64,000 nucleotides of DNA from assembly GCF_040869045.1 (NCBI RefSeq), contig NC_090321.1:182003596-182067595 (forward strand), read 5' to 3'. The notes beneath the pieces are model-generated. The model saw nothing but the letters and a program-made list of their open reading frames with translations, was not told the origin of the DNA and did no database searches. Source of the DNA: Eurosta solidaginis. Its lineage: Eukaryota; Arthropoda; Insecta; Diptera; Tephritidae. Both the position numbers and the translations under genes were made by a program. Shown piece by piece: positions 21,985 to 35,200 of the stretch (position 1 is its first letter; every line of letters starts with the position of its first letter).

Positions 21985-22550
21985 AAAGCTCGGTCGCCCA
22001 GATACTATTTGGCTTATATGGCATGATTAAAGTGTGGTGTAAAGCAAATACAGAGCTCAAAAAGCAATTTCAAAATACAAATTAGAGCAACTGTATGGTA
22101 TGGCGATGGAAGTGTGATGATTTTGGGCCTACTTGGCTGCCTCTGGAGTTGGCAAAATAACTTTCTTTGATGGCACAATGGACAAAAATTTGTATTTAAC
22201 CTTACAAGATGACAATTTTTGCAAATTGCCCCTAATTTAGATGTACGTGATCGATTTCGTAATAATCAAAACAAATACCCTTAACACAAATCCGGGATTG
22301 TGCAGGCATGGGTAATATGGAACTGTCCACACCTCATGAATCCATTGAATGTCATTGAAAATTTGTGGTCAATTTTGGAATCGGCTACACGCAAAAGCCA
22401 AAGGCAGATTAGTAAGATTAGCGATTTAAAAACTACTCTTGTCGAAGAAAGGCATAAGATACCACGTGAAGCCGCTCAAAAACGAATTGCATCTATGGAA
22501 AATCATCTTGAATGTGTTATTTAACAAAAAGGTGGTCATACGAGGTACTA
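21985..22550 (+). pseudogene. Tc1-like transposase remnant, C-terminal half
   Basis: Frameshifted plus-strand coding debris of a Tc1/mariner transposase. The last open piece, 22300-22524, reads WNCPHLMNPLNVIENLWSIL then KTTLVEERHKIP and AQKRIASMENHL; this is the third-catalytic-residue region and helical C-terminus of Tc1 (family pattern P-x-N-x-IENLW). Upstream, SVMILG, TFFDGTMDKNLYL-like and LQDDNF pieces occur in other frames with stops. The DNA-binding N-terminal half is missing. Confidence 0.7.
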
Positions 22551-23210
22551 AACTAAATAACAAAGTAATTTTTTCTAAGGCAGGGCGCAGTGCACGAAAT
22601 AGGCTGTGGCCTTAGTTTTTGGGATAATTTTAGTTTTTATTAAATAATTAGCCGAAACCTGTAAACATATGAAAATTAAGTATTTTTCAAATAAAAGCAC
22701 AGTTTTATTAAAATTGTGCTTTTGAATTTTTTTGAATCCGCCACTACTTTCCTTTCTATATAGCTCAGCAGTTTTGTTCTATAGATGCACTGAAAAAACA
22801 TGATTTTTAAGCCCAATACTAAAAAATGTGCTCAATATTTTTATGATCGATATTTTCTAAGAAAGAAATTAGCTGTGATTACAAGGAAATTTAGCGCTTG
22901 CGATAACAATAAAAAGCTTCCACAACTTTCCGAAAATAGGCAGTTAAAATACTAGAATGGAAAATTTTCTTAAGTTATGGCAGTTGGGAGTTTCAGCGAA
23001 CAAAATTTTTTTGATACGTTGCAAACATGCTTCAGTTGAGTGACATAAAATTTGTTCTATGAATGACGAGTTGAGCTAGCTGCTAATGGAAATAATTATC
23101 CTTAAATTTTAAGGAAAAGTACTGCTTAAAATATTTTTCACTTTTTACTATATATTTAGGAGGAAAAATGGTATTCATATAAACACGTCGAGCGAAACAA
23201 AATACATTTA
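22551..23210. other. Unassigned DNA, may include Tc1 end
   Basis: The first 200 bases may be the 3' flank of the Tc1 element; no terminal repeat is identified. The rest is AT-rich. Confidence 0.3.
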
Positions 23211-23330
23211 CTTTCTTAACTGACGCTTAACCGCTTAAATGGTCATGGTCGTCCAACAAGGTGCGCCAGTCGCTTCTTTGTTGGGTTAACTGGTACCAAT
23301 TGGTAACACCAAGGGAATTTAAATCGTTAT
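23211..23330 (-). mobile_element. RTE-like LINE 3' fragment
   Basis: Reverse complement of the C-terminus at 28960-29060: CGCTTAACCGCTTAAATGG, GGTGCGCCAGTCGCTTCTTT. Confidence 0.6.
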
Positions 23331-23592
23331 CGCCAACGTTTCTAAAACACTCCCCAAAACCCAAAAAACAGTTTTTTTCAAAAAACTGTTATCGCCAACG
23401 TTTTTACAACAGGTTTTTGAAAAAACAAATATTTTTTGGGTTTTGGGGAGTGTTTTGGTCGAAAAATTGACCCTTTCACCATTTTTTTCGCAGGCTCGAA
23501 CATTATTTTTTTGCATAGTGGAACTCAAATCCTATCGAAAAATCGATGGCGCGATATCGATTAACTTTCGTTCATACAAATCGACCCAGGTG
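23331..23592. mobile_element. MITE of the 50089 family, right part
   Basis: Inverted ACTCCCCAAAACCCAAAAA / GGGTTTTGGGGAGTGTTTTG arms, one GTTATCGCCAACGTTTTTAC core unit, then the terminal CGATGGCGCGATATCGATTA and TCGACCCA. The left terminus is missing. Confidence 0.6.
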
Positions 23593-23949
23593 TGTGTGTT
23601 TTTGCACTTTTAATTATTATTATATATTATTATATATTATTTCTCCATAGATTACTATTACCTGTAGTTGTCGATGAGCGTTTTAGTCGCAAATGTATAT
23701 GTATACACATGTAGAAAAAAAAACACGGATATTATACTGAAGTGTGAAAAATAATTGAAGAAGCCCTTTTCCTCAAAATATAACCATAATTATTTCATTT
23801 GGCAGTTGGCTCAACTTAGTGTTCGTAAAACAAAATTTCTAGCACTCAACTGACGAAAACATGTTTGCAACCTATCAATAAAAACAGTGTAAATGCATTA
23901 CTTGCAAAATAGTTTATTTGGCTCCGGATCATAACGACGGGATGATGGC
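23593..23949. other. Unassigned DNA
   Basis: AT-rich, with a short TATTATATATTATTATATAT tract at about 23616-23640. Confidence 0.3.
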
Positions 23950-24011
23950 TAATATTACATTCACAAAGTGCCATAAACTCTAGTAAATGGCACAATGTGA
24001 ATGTAATATTA
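23950..24011. repeat. Near-perfect 25-bp-arm hairpin
   Basis: Arms 23950-23974 (AATATTACATTCACAAAGTG) and 23987-24011 (CACAATGTGAATGTAATATT) with a 12-base loop. Shaped like a small RNA precursor, but also like a minimal MITE. No known miRNA is recognised. Confidence 0.6.
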
Positions 24012-24188
24012 ACATCTTTACTAAGATAATACACTATCTGTGAATATCCTTTAATCAATATTTATTATACATTTAGTTTCAGTTTTAACATTTTTAATTC
24101 ATACAAATTTGTTTATTTTTTTTCTGCACTGTACAAAAATTAAATTAGCTGATATGAGTTGGCAGCTTAACACAGATTACATACATAC

Positions 24189-24720
24189 TGCGACGAATAT
24201 TAGCATCACTAAGCTGTTAGTAAATAATCACACAACAAAAACATGAAACAGCCACTCTTATGTACATGTACACATTGAAGCTAGCAACACTTATGTAGAA
24301 GGCGACGAAGAGCTATCTCGCACACAGATGTGGTCATCAGCGAAAGCAGTTACTCCCACATACACACGCATATGGCTATAAATTACAAATATACATGTAC
24401 TTATATAGCTGGTAACCAACCAAGCAGGAGATACAAAAGTTCTAGAGGTGAAACGTCTAGACCTTTAGAGGAATATGCGAACGAAGCAACGGAGAGTATA
24501 AAAGCAGAGCAAGCTGAACAATGAGTAATCAGTTTGATTTAAACACGCTATCAGTTGCGAAGTGAAGTATAATTGTGAAGTATAATTGTACTACTCCCAA
24601 AGTAGTCTAATAAAGACCATTTTGCAATACAGAATTTTGGAGTGATTTATTCCACAGGTTAGCGATTTTTTTTTGTTTATTTAGCGTTTCGAACGTTAGC
24701 ACAAGGCTTCAAATAAGCCG
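24189..24720 (+). mobile_element. Solo-LTR-like sequence
   Basis: Start TGCGACGAATATTAGCATC and body match the LTR-like unit at 39929-40402. Carries TATAAAA near 24497, a CACGCTATCAGTTGCGAAG block and AATAAA at 24609-24614. The right end is unclear. Confidence 0.55.
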
Positions 24721-26102
24721 TGAAACAACATGGCAAGTTAACAATAAGTTGAAATTAACAGACGACGAACCAGCAGGAAACTGTGACTACTCTACATGTT
24801 TATATATTTATAGTTCGAAGTCGCCAGCGAAATTCCATTTATAACAAAAAGCTGGGAACAGTTTTCTCATATAAATTAAAAAAATTTTATTGTACGATAA
24901 ATTTGAACCTTGTTCACAAAAGATATTTTTTTCGCACAGATGAATCAAAACGTTTACAACTGTGTCAATCATTTGTTATCATTATGATAAAGTGGCACCA
25001 GGGCAACATACTTGTAAGCGTAAATAAAAATTTCTAAACTTTGTTTTTGTGTTTCGATGGACTAATGTCAAAGTCGTACTGCGCCGGAAGTTGAAGTGCA
25101 AATCATGTTTAAAAAGGGCCAATCAGCTGATTTGCAGTTTACGTATGCAGTAATTTTCCTTAATAAGTTAGAACGAAGAAGCTTGAGTTTTGAATTAATA
25201 TGACCCCTTAAGCTATTTAAAAATGGAAATATTACGTTTTGGTGCGACTAGAAAGGAGATGTGTCGTTTTGATAAGTATTAAAAAAAAAAAAAAATTGTT
25301 GCAAACATTATACAATGGCTAGATTAACCTTATTAGTAGACGGGTGATTACTAAATAAATAAAAAAAAACTTAAATCTATGCTTTGGTTAAAACTAGAAA
25401 GAAATAGTATCGGCTAAGGGTTCCAAATCGGTGTCATACAAGTGTGACTTGATTTTTAAAACTTGCTTGACCCTTTCATAATCGTGATGCCTTTCATAAT
25501 CGTGATGCAGTAATGTATTTTATGTCTTGTATGACTGGACATTGATGTTTTTGAGTTTATATTTGCTCTTTTACTTATTTAATATCACGATAAAAAAATA
25601 AACTTTTAAAAATTGTTATTTGTCTTTCCTAGTTCATATAGATGCATGCAACATCTAAATGTATGTAAAAATTTTATTGCTACATATTTTTTTATCAATA
25701 TCAGTTTGTATTAGTACGATGTAAATATCGCAAATGCTTATAATGAATAGCATCAAAAATAGTTGGTATCATCATTATGGTCATCATCGCCATCGTCGTC
25801 GTTCTGATTATTACCTATGTATGTACTTCAATAACGCCTAGCACATGTGACAATTATAACAGTTACAATGTTTGTAATCATAAAATCATTAATACAAATA
25901 GATACATTGATTTATACATACTTTTTTATGTATTTCGTTACAAACTCATAAATATTAATTAAGTTTTTTTTTTTACATTAGTTTATGTATAATTTAAATG
26001 ACAAGCGTAATCGATAAAATGTGCTTTAATTTGTATTATTCAATTTTTTTGGTTTTGTTTCTTCCATTCTAATGACCTAAATTCCCTCTAAGCACTTCTT
26101 TT
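24721..26102. other. Unassigned DNA downstream of the TNFAIP8-like gene
   Basis: 25030-25132 is a second copy of the dispersed repeat at 4949-5038. The remainder is AT-rich without coding signal. Confidence 0.35.
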
Positions 26103-26108
26103 TTTATT
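26103..26108 (-). terminator. Candidate polyadenylation signal of the TNFAIP8-like gene
   Basis: AATAAA on the minus strand, about 120 bases past the TAA stop. Confidence 0.4.
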
Positions 26109-26226
26109 TGCCTTTAAATAGCCACTTCAACCCGACTTTGTTTGTGTTTTTTGCAGTCCTTTGGACGAGATGAGACGAGACCAAAAAAATGTATTGGTAA
26201 ACCTATCCACAAACACCATGAATTAC

Positions 26227-29200
26227 TTACATATCTCCCGTTTCCATGGCAGTATTAATATCGCTAACAATTTTTCCCATCAATTCACGATATGACGAAT
26301 TTGGTTTGAAGGCGGTTTCTAAAAGTACGGCATCACCGAAAAACACGAATACTTCATCGATGCGATTAAGCGATTTTTCTGTAAGATGTCGTTGGACAAT
26401 TGACTTTAGGGCGACATGTGATTCGGCAATGGAATTTTGCAGGTATGTCAGATCGAAGCTGTAATCTACTTCGTAGAAGGAAATTACTGACAACTGGGTA
26501 TTCTGTAAGATAGCAAAATTTAAAGTCACGTCACGTAAGTAGTTTTTTATATAGATGCATATAACGCAATCTTATGCATGATGAGTAGTTTACACGTATT
26601 TTTCAGGAGAACGGTAGATCGGCGCCATCTAACATGAAAAAGTACCCAACTTTCAACTTTTGATGCAAGCATAGAATAAGAGGAAAAATTTGACATTTGC
26701 TCTGGGTAAGTGTGTTTTCACACTCTGCAAGTCAAATAAATTTTCCCACTCGTTGTTATTTTTATACTCAGCTGAGCATAGCTCACAGAGTATATTAATT
26801 TTGTTCGCTTAACGGTACCCCGTAACGGCATAAACTAATCGAGATAGATATAGACTTCTATATATCAAAATGATCTGGGCGAAAAAAGAAATTAATTTAG
26901 CCATGTCTGTCCGTCCGTCTGTCCGTAAACACGATAACTTCAGTAAATTTAGAAGTTCCTGGGCACTCATATCAGATTGCTATTTAAAATGAACGAAATC
27001 GGACTATAACCACGCCCACTTTTTCGATATCAAAAATTTCGAAAAACCGAAAAAGTGCGATAATTCATTACCAAAGACGGATAAAGCAATGAAACTTGGT
27101 AGGTGGATTGACTTTATGACACAGAATAGAAAATTAGTAAAATTTTGGACGATGGGCGTGACACCGCCCACTTTTAAAAGAAGGTAATTTAAAAGTTTTG
27201 CAAGCTGTAATTTGGCATCTGAGTATGTAATGTTCGGTTACACCCGAAATTAGGCTTCCTTACTTGTTCTAAATATTTTTACAGTTAAAAACTGCAATTT
27301 AGCAAGTGACTTGGATACATAATATGTTAGCAAGTATTTTTTTGTATATTGAGAACGTTTATAACAGCGCTTCGCGAAATTTTGTATGTGAATGGGAAAG
27401 GCGAAATATACTTCAATTGCTAAGTCTGAATTTTTTTTTTATATTTACAAACGAAACATCTTGCGTGATTAAGGCGATATTACTGGCATGCATAAGATTG
27501 CGTTGAACGCATTTACATATATGAAGAGGTTGATTGTGGTTCGGCCTTTACCACAATTACGACTGTTTTCACTTTAAATTGGAAGTAAAATATAGAAGTA
27601 AATATTAAAGTGCCGCTAAAGTAAACTTGGACACAAAAGTGTATTCTTTATAACTATTCACGGAGTATGGCGAATATGAGAACTTTTTAAAAATCGTCAA
27701 CCAATACCAAAATAAGTAACGTTTTTTTGTCTTTCATAATCCATACTATTTCGGTATAGTTTCGAATTGTTGTATTATCGAACTATTTCGTGAAATCGTT
27801 AACTGAATATTAGAAAGAGTCCACAGATTTTGGATCATCAACTCGATTAAAAAAATAATTATTGTATTATATAAAACGTCGTTTGAATTTTAGAAAACAT
27901 AAAAAAATTATATTTATGTACGCTTTCTAAAACACAATTTACAACATTTTTGATGCTCTAAAGTGACCCTTGCCTCATTGTTTATAGGGATTATAAAATT
28001 AAATTTATAATTACAAAATCCCATTAACCTTGTAGAAAACAACTTGAAATGGAAAAAGATGATTAGGGGCTATCTCAACGTCATTTCGAAATTGTTTTCG
28101 GGACTATCTGTCTACCATTACGGAATTCGATATAATTTACGCATTGTTTTCGCTATCATTATGAGATTATTTCAGGCCAATTTCTTGACTATTTCGGAAC
28201 ATTATAGATGGTATTTCACTATACAGCGACCGCTTTCTTAAATGTATGACTAGTAACGTTACCCATTCAATATAACTTACTTGAAATTTCCGTTTAAATA
28301 CTTCCGCATCCTTCAATTCCTCGGCATTGAATTGATTATTTCGATGTAGGACACCAATTTTTATAACAATTTTGATTATATTCTTTATCAGCTTCTCCGC
28401 TTTAGCTTTGTTGCCCGTCTATACCATATATATAAGAATTTATAAGTTTAGTCAGTGAATGTAATTATATAATCAGAACTTTTATATTTGTACGAAGGTT
28501 TGTAAAAATGCTAAATTAAAAAAAATCGTACATAATAATTGTTATCAGGGCTGAAAACCACCTCAAAATTTAGTCGTTGAACTCAGTGATTTCTAGCAGC
28601 TTGGAAAGATTTCACAGCTACATAAACCAGTCCGTGAGTGCGTCAATGTGCATCAGACCCTTGAAGCCTTTAAGGTGAATATTCGACAGAAAGTGCGTCG
28701 TGATGGAAAATACTATAAAAAACGCCCGTATCGTTATCAACTTTGGTGGAGGCCAAGAATAGATTAAGATTCTCATCAGGTGGGTGATAACCTTGAAGAT
28801 TTAACGATGAGCTGTACGAGCTTTACGCAGACATCAACATAGTCCAGCGAATTAAAACGCAGCGGCTGCGCTGGCTAGGCCATGGCATGAGAATGAAGGA
28901 TGAAGCTCCGGCTAAGAAAGTGTTTCTATCGGAACCCGCCTATGGAAAACGATTTAAACTCCTTTGGTATGACCAATTGGCGCCAGTTGGCAGAGAGAAG
29001 AAGCGACTGGAGCGCCTTGTTGGACGGCCATAACCGTTTAAACGGTTAAGCGCCAATTAAGTAAGTTAAGTAAGTAAGGGTGATAACCTTGACGCTATGT
29101 TTAAAAATGTTAAACAACTATGAATTTTTAAAATTAGCTCATTTAGAGTGGGGTTTTTGAGTACAAGGCAATATTTTTTGGGTATAATTTTTAATCTTAA

Positions 29201-32200
29201 TATATAAAAAACAAGTTTGAGGCCAATGGACTCCTAAACTACTGAACCGATTTTGAATTTGTTTTGCACCCCGTGTGTAGTTTGATCTACCTTGAAATAT
29301 AGGATAGGTTATATCTCAGTTTATAGTCGCAATATTATTTTATTGCAATTTTTTTTATTTGTTTATACGTAATATTAAAATGTTACGTATACGCAGTGGC
29401 ACTCATATTTTCAGGTGGTGCGGATATACTTCCATGTAATTGCTTGGTGTTTAATTAAACAACCTGCTTATCAATAAAAAATATTATAGCGAATGATATC
29501 AAGTATAGCACATCACCAGGCCCGCCGAGAGGGGGAGAGGTGTGTGAAGGGAGTGAAGTGTGAAAAATAAAAATCTATATATATAAAAAGAAAGGCTAAA
29601 ATGTGTGTTAGTTGGTCGCCGGTGTTTGAAGAGATGCGTCGGTCGATTTTGTTCACACAAGTTTCGTAAACCTCACGCGGTGGTTACTACAGGTACAGGG
29701 TCTCGAGATATAGGCCAAAACGTGGGCCAGTGAATGCCTAGGCAGTGTTTATACAATATGGATATCAAATGAAAGCTGTTGGTGAGTGCTTTGGTACAGA
29801 GTAATATATTATCCAGAGACGAACTGGGACTGGGATTAGGACTAGGACTGGGACTGAGACTCGGAGTGGGACTGGGACTGGAATAAAATACATACCACCC
29901 TCTGGGACAGGCAATAAGGGATGCAGAAGAATGAGAAGGAATTGAGAGAAGAGAAAAGAGAGGAGATTGAGAAAGAGATAGAAGAGACGAAGATGGAGAT
30001 AGATGAAGCGAAAAAGACGGAGGGAGGAGTGAATAAAAGGATTGGGAAAAAGTGAAGAGGGGGGAGGGTACAGTCAGACGGAAAAAGCTTATTTAAATGT
30101 ATGCAGATAAGCCAAATTTAGGGCATGACAACGTCTGCTGGGTCTTCTAGTGATCTTATGTGTTTTTGCAGATATGCAGATAGTGTTCAGAATAAAAATC
30201 CCAAAGGTTTCACTAGCTAGGTCATGTTATAAGCTCAGGCTTCATTCGACAACGCAGTTTGGAAGCAGAGAAGGGAAAACATCCACTGAGTTGGAATATG
30301 CAGGTGGAGGAAGATTTGACCTCTCTTGGTGCTCCCAATTGGTGTTAGGTATCGCGAAACAGGGACAGCTTGCGGTTTTTTGTTATGAAACAGCCGAAAC
30401 GCATAGGCGGTTAAGCCCAATTGATGATGATGCATTTTTAGTTGTAAAAATAAAAAAATAAAGTGAAATATTTGAACTCTGGCTGAGACGAATATGCAGT
30501 CGAATCATAATTTAATTCGCCCTCCGTAGCTTTATGCTGCTTTGTTGTTGTACCTCATAGCAATGGCCAAGGCGAATTCAGTACTAGTTGGTGTTTTATC
30601 ATCAGCTGTTTGCTTCTTCTTGATAATTCCCAAACAACGCCTTGGTACAACAATATGTCAGTTAATCGAAATCAGTACAAATTTACTTTTGATTTGGCAC
30701 TCTTCTGCATGGCGAATTTTGTTGAATTCGCCTTGCCATCGCTATGTACGCTATGGCGCTTGAGTACGCAACTTGAATGAAATAACAAACATAATTTTCA
30801 ATACGACGTTTTGACAGATTTTGTTATGATGTGTTGAAAAACACCAGCCGTTTAAGTTTTAAACTGTTAGGACCAATAACATCGGAGTTATGCCACTTCT
30901 AAAAAGATATTCCATGAATGGAATGGAGAAATAAAATGCTTTTTGCTTCTCCACTAATATTTTAAATTGGTTGGTTGGGGTCTTTGTGAATTGAGCTAAC
31001 GATATATATATTGTAACGAATTTGCTGCAAATTCCTCTTATTTGCCCTTTTGCTAGGTTCGTATCGCTAAACTGTTGAATAAATAACTCCAATATTGAAT
31101 AATTATTTATTAAAATACTTCACAATAACAATCAAAGTATGCAACGAATAGCTTAATAACCAAACTGATAGCTCAAATGAAACTCCACTATTCAAAATAA
31201 TACTGCTATTGCTCGCTAGATATCGTCTTAGTCGTAACTGCTTGACAACTCAAACTCCTCGCCTTTACTGTCGCGCCTTTTATACTTTTTGATTTCTAAT
31301 TGCATACTTCTAGGCTTTTCCATTCCAGAACTTACTAGTTAGTTTCGGCTACAAAATCGCCAGCCACAACTACGTGCACAAATTATTGCCCTATCTTGTG
31401 ACAAATCAGATAAGATATGTGCATGTGTTTGTGCATTGCCGCTCCACTGCTCGTATACGTACATATGTGTAGACGCAATTATTTATTCATTTATGTAGAT
31501 ACATAATGATTGAATTATTGATGTGAATGTTTGTAGTTTACAGTCTCTCGAGTACACATAGGCGTATAAGTAAATGCATCTGTGTGTGACATCTCTCTGG
31601 GCTGCCTTATATATGTGTATACTTGATTTGATTTTTTATTTATTTATTTACAAGAGAAAAAATTACAAATAATTGTTGCACTTATGCTAATGGAAGCGCT
31701 GGCTGCCTGGGCCTTCGGCTTCATTCATATTTGATAAGTAGGTAATGAGACATATGTATATATTTACAGATAGTTTAGGGATAAAGGTTGAGTTAAACAC
31801 TATGGGGCATATTCATAGGCGAAGAAGTGGATAGCCAAACCTAGCCACAGCCTTTTGACATAACTGTCAAAAAGCTGCGACCAAATTCAAGTATCCATCA
31901 ACCTCGACCAAGAATACTCCCCTTTATCTCATACATTATATATGTGAGTTTATAATATTAACTTACAATTTGAAACAAGTTTAGATATGCTATTGAGGTT
32001 AGTGGTGTTAATATTTTTTAGGTGATCAGAAGGCTTTGAGTTGACAAATATTGATGTACGGATGTGGTTTAGTGCTCGGCAATCGTCTATAAGGTGTATT
32101 GGTGTGCAATCCTGTGTGCCACAAAAGGGGCATGGTTGATTGTTTACGCCTTTTAGTAGGTGGTTGTGGGTGGTTATGGTGTGACCTACCCTTAGTCGTA

Positions 32201-35200
32201 TACATTTTTTGATGCTGCTACAGGACGCGTCTGGAGGATATTCAGAACCTTTTCCCTCGGGGTTATATATTTTATAGTTATGTTGGTAAGTGCTCCAATC
32301 CGAAGTCCAGCTTTCGTGCATATGTTTTTTACAATGCCTTCGAATGTCTTTATCAAATGTGTATCCGAATAAATGGAGTGGTTCTGTGGTGGCCTCTTTT
32401 GCTCTTCTGTCAGCAGCTTCATTACCACGGATACCGATATGTCCAGGTACCCACATGATTTTGATGATATCTGTGTAATCGAGGAGTGCATCACGTAGCT
32501 GGTTAACCATCGGGGTATTATTATTCGCATTTAAGATTCCTTCTATTGCCGACCTGCTATCAGTACATATGACATATTTTCTTCCTTCCCGAGAGACGTA
32601 TCGTACGGCTTCAAGCAATGCAGCAGTTTCAGCTGTAAAGGCTAAGCTGTATGAGGGTAGGGCGCCGACAGAGATAGTGACACCGGATTCGTTTGTCACT
32701 GCAAACGTTGTGTGGGTGTCTGTTTTTGATCCGTCAGTATAGACAAAATCCCAGCTCTCGTGTATGTGTGACCGGGCGTCGTTGAAGAGTTGAAAGTACT
32801 CTATGGGGCTGGTATGGTCCTTGCGGTATTTTTGCATTTTTTTTTTTGGTTTGATTATTGACGTAAATACTGCTTGGCATGGCCTTAGTGATGGTATAGC
32901 TTAGTGATGCTAATATCCGTGACACTGACCTCCACCTAAGTCTGATCGTTCCGATCAGACAAATCTCTCGATCTAAACGCTGCTAGCATCGCCAAATGTA
33001 CCACTCTTCTACTCCGTGGTTTCTCAATGCTTTGTATGCGGTAGATGGTATCACTGAACTTCATCACAACCTTGTACGGGCCTTCCCAACTGCACCGAAA
33101 TTTGGATGGAACACCTTTCCGCCGGTGAGGGTTGTATAACAGTACCAAATCTCCCGCCAAGAAACCTTTCGAATTATTGTTCTCATGGTACCTGTGTTTC
33201 ATCGTACCATTCAATACCCTGGTTCGTTCCTTCACACTCTTGTTTGGCCAATGAACTACTTCGTAGAGCTTGCGCTTGACGGATTGGCTTCGCATAATCA
33301 GTATCGTTCCCACATTTCACAACAGTAGTACGCTCTGGCTTGAAACTACCCTCGCATTCTTTCTCGGAAATTCGTTGCTTCGTTTAGGTTTTTTCAATGC
33401 CAGTGTTTCTCTCGCAGGTACTTTTGATTTTGATTTATTTGGCCCATTCGATCTATCAACCTTTGCCTTTGACTTTCGTGGTCTTTGTCGAGCCTTTTCC
33501 ACCAGTACCCGATTACTGCTGAACCATTTTTCCAAACTAAAGTTAAGTGGTATGTCCTGGTTCTTATAGCGCATAATTTTTCTCCGCATATCGATCCTGA
33601 TGTCATGGTCAACCAAGAAGTCCACTCCCAATATGACTTCATCAACGATTTCCGCCACAACGAATTTGTGTAGAACCATGACTTTCCCAATTAATACCTC
33701 ACATACCACTTCGCCTTGGACTTGATTATACTCGCCTGTGACCGTACGCAACCTTGCTCCAGGTAATGACTTTACTCTCCTGTAGACCAAATCAGACGTT
33801 GTTGTTGTTGTAGCAATGCTCGCCCCACCTAATAGCCGCGACCGATCACAAATTGTCATCAATATCCTCTAACGGGAGTCCAAGGAAACTTGCCGTTTCA
33901 ACAGGGGTGGACCATAAGGAAAGGGGTGTTAGAGGCGTTGGTTCCACATTACAATTAAAGAGATGGTTGGTGTCATGTGGGGACACATTGCAAGCGGGGC
34001 ATACATTTTGTATGTAGGGGTTGATTCTGGATAGGTAAGAGTTTAACCTGTTACAGTATCCAGAACGAAGTTGAGCAAGAGTGACTTCCTCTTCCGCGAG
34101 TTCTGGATATTTTTCTTCAAGTACTGGATTCGCCGGGCAATTCCCGACATAAAGGTCCGACGCCTGTCTATGGAGTTCACCAAGGACCTGCTTGTGTTTT
34201 TTCGCTTCATACGGCTGGGTTCTCAGGTGCCGTATTTCCTCAAAATGCTTACGGAGATGACTCCTTAGGCCCCTAGGCGGTGCTGGTTCGTCAATCAGAT
34301 GTCTGTTGGGATGCCCAGGTTTCTGGGTATTCAACAGAAACTGTTTGGTCAGCATCTCATTTCTCTCCCTGATGGGGAGTATTCTCGCCTCATTATGCAG
34401 ATGGTGTTCTGGGGACATAAGAAGACAGCCCGTGGCGATTCTGAGAGCAGTATTTTGGCAGGCCTGTAGTTTCTTCCAGTGGGTAGTTTTTAGGCTTGGC
34501 GACCATATGGGTGACGCGTAGCACGTAATCGGCTGGCTAATTGCTTTGTATGTGGTCATGAGCATTTCTTTATCTTTTCCCCCGGTACTGCCAGCAAGGG
34601 ATTTGAGGATTTTATTACGGCTCTGAATTCTCGGAACAATTGCGGTTGCGTGCGCATCAAAATGTAGATCCTGATCAAACGTCACACCCAAGATTTTGGG
34701 GTGTAGGACAGTCGGTAGCGTAGTGCCATCGACGTGGATGTTCAATATGGTCGACATTTGGGGCGTCCATGTTGTAAATAAGGTCGCGGAAGATTTAGTC
34801 GGTGACAATGCCAGGTTTCGCGAGGCGAAAAAACTGGAGAGATCAGGGAGATAGCCGTTTATTTTATTGCATAGCTCATCGATCTCTGGGCCTGGACCTG
34901 TGGCCATTATTGTGCAGTCATCGGCGTAGGAAACGATTGTGACTCCTTCCGGTGCTGAAGGTAGCTTAGATATGTAGAAATTAAACAAAAGCGGGGATAG
35001 GACACCACCCTGTGGCACCCCTTGTTTAATTCTCCTTTGTTTTGATGTTTCGTTTCTGAATTGCACCGATGCCTGCCGACCACCCAGATAATTTGCGGTC
35101 CACCTTTTAAGACATGGGGGAAGGGTTGACCCTTACAGGTCTTGCAGTAATGAGCCATGGTTGACCGTATCAAAGGCTTTTGATAGGTCTAGCGCTACGA

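Larger units (their letters stand above)
31012..32924 (-). repeat. 3' LTR of element A, interrupted
   Basis: Corresponds to 39180-39890 but carries the I-like LINE between two copies of TTTGATT. On the minus strand it starts TGTCACGGATATTAGCATC and ends TTCGTTACA. Confidence 0.85.

Noticed and set aside
29567..30150. Minisatellite GGGACT tract as a stand-alone locus
   Set aside because: The same tract occurs at the same relative position in the 61155-62400 repeat, so it is part of a dispersed element.
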